The notes beneath the pieces are model-generated. The model was not told the origin of the DNA. It did not search any database and worked only from the letters and a program-made list of their open reading frames with translations. Position numbers and translations under genes: made by a program. From the NCBI GenBank assembly GCA_004357415.1, contig SMVY01000171.1:1-7205 (forward strand): DNA of 7,205 nt, read 5' to 3'. Source of the DNA: Gemmatimonadota bacterium (GTDB lineage: Bacteria; Gemmatimonadota; Gemmatimonadetes; Gemmatimonadales; GWC2-71-9). Shown here in pieces: positions 5,484 through 7,205 of this stretch (positions within the stretch are counted from its first letter, which is position 1; the number at the start of each line of letters is the position of its first letter).

Positions 5484-6041
5484 ATGCTGAAATCATCGAC
5501 TCGCATCTACTCCGGCCGCGTGTTCAACGTCGACCTCGACACGGTCGAATTCCCCGACGGATCCACCGGTCAACTGGAGATGATCCGGCACCCGGGAGCA
5601 GCGGCCGTGCTGCCGTTCCTCGACCCCCCGTCATCGACCGACCCCCGGGTGGCGCTCATCTACCAATTCCGCCACGCAGCCGACCGCTACGTGTGGGAGA
5701 TCCCGGCCGGGAGACTCGAGTCCGGCGAGTCGCCGGAGGACTGTGCCCGCCGGGAAATGCTCGAGGAGACCGGCTACACCGCGGAGCGGGTCGATCACCT
5801 GGCCAGTGTCTACACCACTCCCGGGTTCACCGACGAGATCATCCATCTGTTCACCGCGGAGGTGACCGGCGTCGGGGACCACGACCGGGAAGTCGATGAA
5901 TTCCTGGAGGTCCACACACTCAGGTGGTCGGAGGTGGGCCGCATGGTGGCCCGGGGGGAGATCGTGGACGGCAAGACCCTGTGTTGCCTATTCTACCTGC
6001 AACACTTCGGCCGCGGCCGTACGGCGGCCACGGCCGGTTGA
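5484..6041 (+). CDS. Nudix hydrolase, ADP-ribose pyrophosphatase type
   Basis: A 185-residue cytoplasmic enzyme. The Nudix box is perfect at 76-98 (G-x5-E-x7-R-E-x-x-E-E-x-G, with Glu91, Glu94 and Glu95 for metal binding). The strands before it (YQFRHAADRYVWEIPAG, 60-76) and the later PGFTDEIIHLFTAE are typical of ADP-ribose or NDP-sugar pyrophosphatases of the NudF type, which hydrolyse ADP-ribose to AMP and ribose 5-phosphate. Substrate within this group cannot be settled from sequence alone. The ATG at 5484 gives a family-like N-terminus (MLKSSTRIYSGRVFNVD) but has no nearby ribosome site. A strong AAGAGGA (5444-5450) instead stands six bases before an in-frame CTG at 5457, which would add nine residues. 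The DUF218 gene ends 121 bases upstream and holA starts 54 bases downstream. Confidence 0.92.
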   Translation: MLKSSTRIYSGRVFNVDLDTVEFPDGSTGQLEMIRHPGAAAVLPFLDPPSSTDPRVALIYQFRHAADRYVWEIPAGRLESGESPEDCARREMLEETGYTAERVDHLASVYTTPGFTDEIIHLFTAEVTGVGDHDREVDEFLEVHTLRWSEVGRMVARGEIVDGKTLCCLFYLQHFGRGRTAATAG

Positions 6042-6060
6042 CCCTCGGACCTGGCCCGCC

Positions 6061-6089
6061 TTTCTTGCCCTGCCCCAGAGAAGTAAGAT
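6061..6089 (+). promoter_or_regulatory. Candidate holA promoter with leaderless geometry
   Basis: -10 TAAGAT (6084-6089) ends exactly six bases before the ATG at 6096, the same distance as at upp. A weak -35 TTTCTT (6061-6066) is 17 bases upstream. TTGCCC (6065-6070) is a better -35 hexamer but would leave only a 13-base spacer. Confidence 0.4.
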
Positions 6090-6095
6090 TCACAT

Positions 6096-7157
6096 ATGCC
6101 GATCCACACCATGAAAACGTTCTACGGCAAGCTCAAGAGGCAGGGCCCCGAGTCCGCCTACTACTTCCTGGGCAGTGAAGACGTGCTCAAGGACGAGGCG
6201 GTCTCCCAGATTATAGAAAGAGTCCTCGATAAATCCTTGCAGGACTTCAATCTCGACCAGGTGTCGGCCGGCCAGATCGACCCGGCCGACTTGACCGACC
6301 TGTGCAGCACGCTGCCGATGATGGCGGACCGCCGGGTGGTGGTGGTGCGTGGGGTCGAGGCCTGGAAACGAAAAACCCGCGTCAAGAAGGCGGCGGTGGC
6401 GTACCTGCAAGACCCGGCGCCGGGAACCATCCTCATCCTGGTGCAGGCGGCCGCCGAGGAGAAGCCCGACAAGACGTTGGCCGCAGCGGTCTACACCGTC
6501 AAATTCGATGAGATGTCGCCGGAGGACACGGCCCGGTGGCTCAAGCGGGAAGCCGACCAGCACGGTATCCGGTTCGATCGGGGAGCCGGCGAGCACCTGC
6601 TGGCCACCGTGGGAGCCAATCTGGCGGCACTGCGCTCGGAGGTAGCCAAGTTGTCGGGCCTGGCGGTGGACGCCCCGATCACCGTCCAACAGGTGAGCGA
6701 CGTGGTCGGCATCCACCAGGGCGAGACCCTGACCGACTGGCGCGACGCCGTCCTCGCCGGAGACGCCGCCAGGGCGGCCTCGCTGATCGAGTCAATTCTG
6801 AACCAGCCGGGCACCACCGGGGTTCGAATGGTGATGGCCCTGAGCCCGGCCCTCATTGGAGTCGGCGTCGCCCGGGCCCACTATGACGCCGGCAAGCGGG
6901 GCCGCGCGCTGGACTCGGCCGTGCGCGACTCGATCGAGGCCGTCAGGCCTTCGAGTCTCAAAGGGCTCGATTGGAAACTCGAAGCCACCAAGTGGGCCAC
7001 GTGGGCCCCCGAGTGGCCAGGGCCACGGATCCGCCAGGCGATCGACAACGCCCGGCGGGCCGACGAACTCCTCAAGGACACCCACCTGTCGGACGATGCC
7101 GGGATTTTGACGGATCTGGTCATGGGGCTCGCCGCAGGCACAGAGGTGATGACATGA
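6096..7157 (+). CDS. holA: DNA polymerase III subunit delta (clamp loader)
   Basis: A 353-residue protein, near the 330-345 usual for HolA. Delta opens the beta sliding clamp as part of the clamp-loader complex during chromosome replication. Visible signs are the N-terminal AAA-like start YYFLGSEDVLKDEAV (22-36), corresponding to the degenerate nucleotide-site region of delta; the segment with LDQVSAGQIDPADLTDLCSTLPMMADRRVVVVRG typical of the delta family (split here by domain: about 52-85); the middle domain around LKREADQHGIRF and LLATVGANLAALRSEVAKLS; then the C-terminal helical collar domain from about 215, ending KDTHLSDDAGILTDLVMG. An alternative in-frame ATG lies at 6111 (MKTFYGKLKRQ), which many relatives would match; the promoter position favours 6096. 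The last codon overlaps the next gene as ATGA. Confidence 0.93.
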   Translation: MPIHTMKTFYGKLKRQGPESAYYFLGSEDVLKDEAVSQIIERVLDKSLQDFNLDQVSAGQIDPADLTDLCSTLPMMADRRVVVVRGVEAWKRKTRVKKAAVAYLQDPAPGTILILVQAAAEEKPDKTLAAAVYTVKFDEMSPEDTARWLKREADQHGIRFDRGAGEHLLATVGANLAALRSEVAKLSGLAVDAPITVQQVSDVVGIHQGETLTDWRDAVLAGDAARAASLIESILNQPGTTGVRMVMALSPALIGVGVARAHYDAGKRGRALDSAVRDSIEAVRPSSLKGLDWKLEATKWATWAPEWPGPRIRQAIDNARRADELLKDTHLSDDAGILTDLVMGLAAGTEVMT

Positions 7158-7205
7158 AACCCGGATACACGATTTTGGTTCTGGCCATCCTGTCCACTGC
7201 CACCA
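7154..7205 (+). CDS. Start of a signal-peptide-bearing protein (5' fragment only)
   Basis: ATG at 7154 overlaps the holA stop codon (ATGA), so the two are translationally coupled. A good ribosome site, AGAGGTG (7142-7148), lies five bases upstream inside holA. The 17 visible residues, MKPGYTILVLAILSTAT, have a Lys followed by a hydrophobic core, as in a signal peptide or membrane anchor. The family cannot be told from this fragment. An outer-membrane assembly lipoprotein such as LptE neighbours holA in some diderms, but nothing visible here confirms that. Confidence 0.7.
   Translation, partial: MKPGYTILVLAILSTAT

Noticed and set aside
6090..6716. 208-codon minus-strand open frame
   Set aside because: It is antisense to holA, with His/Arg-rich composition and no recognisable family.
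2467..7157. A single long operon from upp to holA
   Set aside because: Gaps of 105, 157, 121 and 54 bases carry repeats, hairpins and promoter-like boxes, and the functions are unrelated. Only holA and the following gene are clearly coupled.

Overview
The window is GC-rich bacterial chromosome with mostly housekeeping content. A lipobox-type lipoprotein and a secreted-looking RCC1 propeller point to a diderm or lipoprotein-rich bacterium. The high-GC codon use and the style of the 53-residue Gly-rich membrane protein are compatible with Gemmatimonadota or a similar high-GC phylum, but the sequence does not prove this.

Left, minus strand (1-1569): a two-gene cell-surface unit. A META-domain (HslJ/DUF306) lipoprotein (1111-1569) is followed 33 bases later by a large RCC1-repeat protein (1-1077). 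The RCC1 gene runs off the left edge, so no stop codon is visible. Seven cysteine-containing repeats can be read.

Middle (1570-2228): about 420 bases without a gene, packed with short G-rich direct repeats, small hairpins and an imperfect 66-base direct repeat. The second copy of that repeat contains the 3' end of tRNA-Phe(GAA) (1994-2066, minus). The tRNA has a well-formed promoter. A 53-aa Gly-rich membrane protein (2229-2390, plus) follows on the other side.

Right (2399-7205), all on the plus strand: upp (uracil salvage); an MBL/beta-CASP (CPSF/Ysh1-like) RNA-processing nuclease; a membrane-anchored YdcF/SanA-type DUF218 protein; a Nudix hydrolase of the ADP-ribose pyrophosphatase type; holA (DNA polymerase III delta, the clamp-loader subunit); and the first 17 codons of a signal-peptide-bearing protein that overlaps holA by ATGA. 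These genes do not form one pathway. Gaps of 50-160 bases, several with their own promoter-like or hairpin elements, suggest separate transcription of most of them.

The less ordinary material is non-coding: heptamer tandem repeats in two intergenic spaces, one built into a 27-base near-perfect inverted repeat; a 12-base motif shared by three intergenic spaces; duplication of the tRNA-Phe 3' end; and promoter geometry that predicts leaderless mRNAs for upp and holA. I saw no CRISPR array, transposase, integrase, phage gene or clear new multi-gene system.
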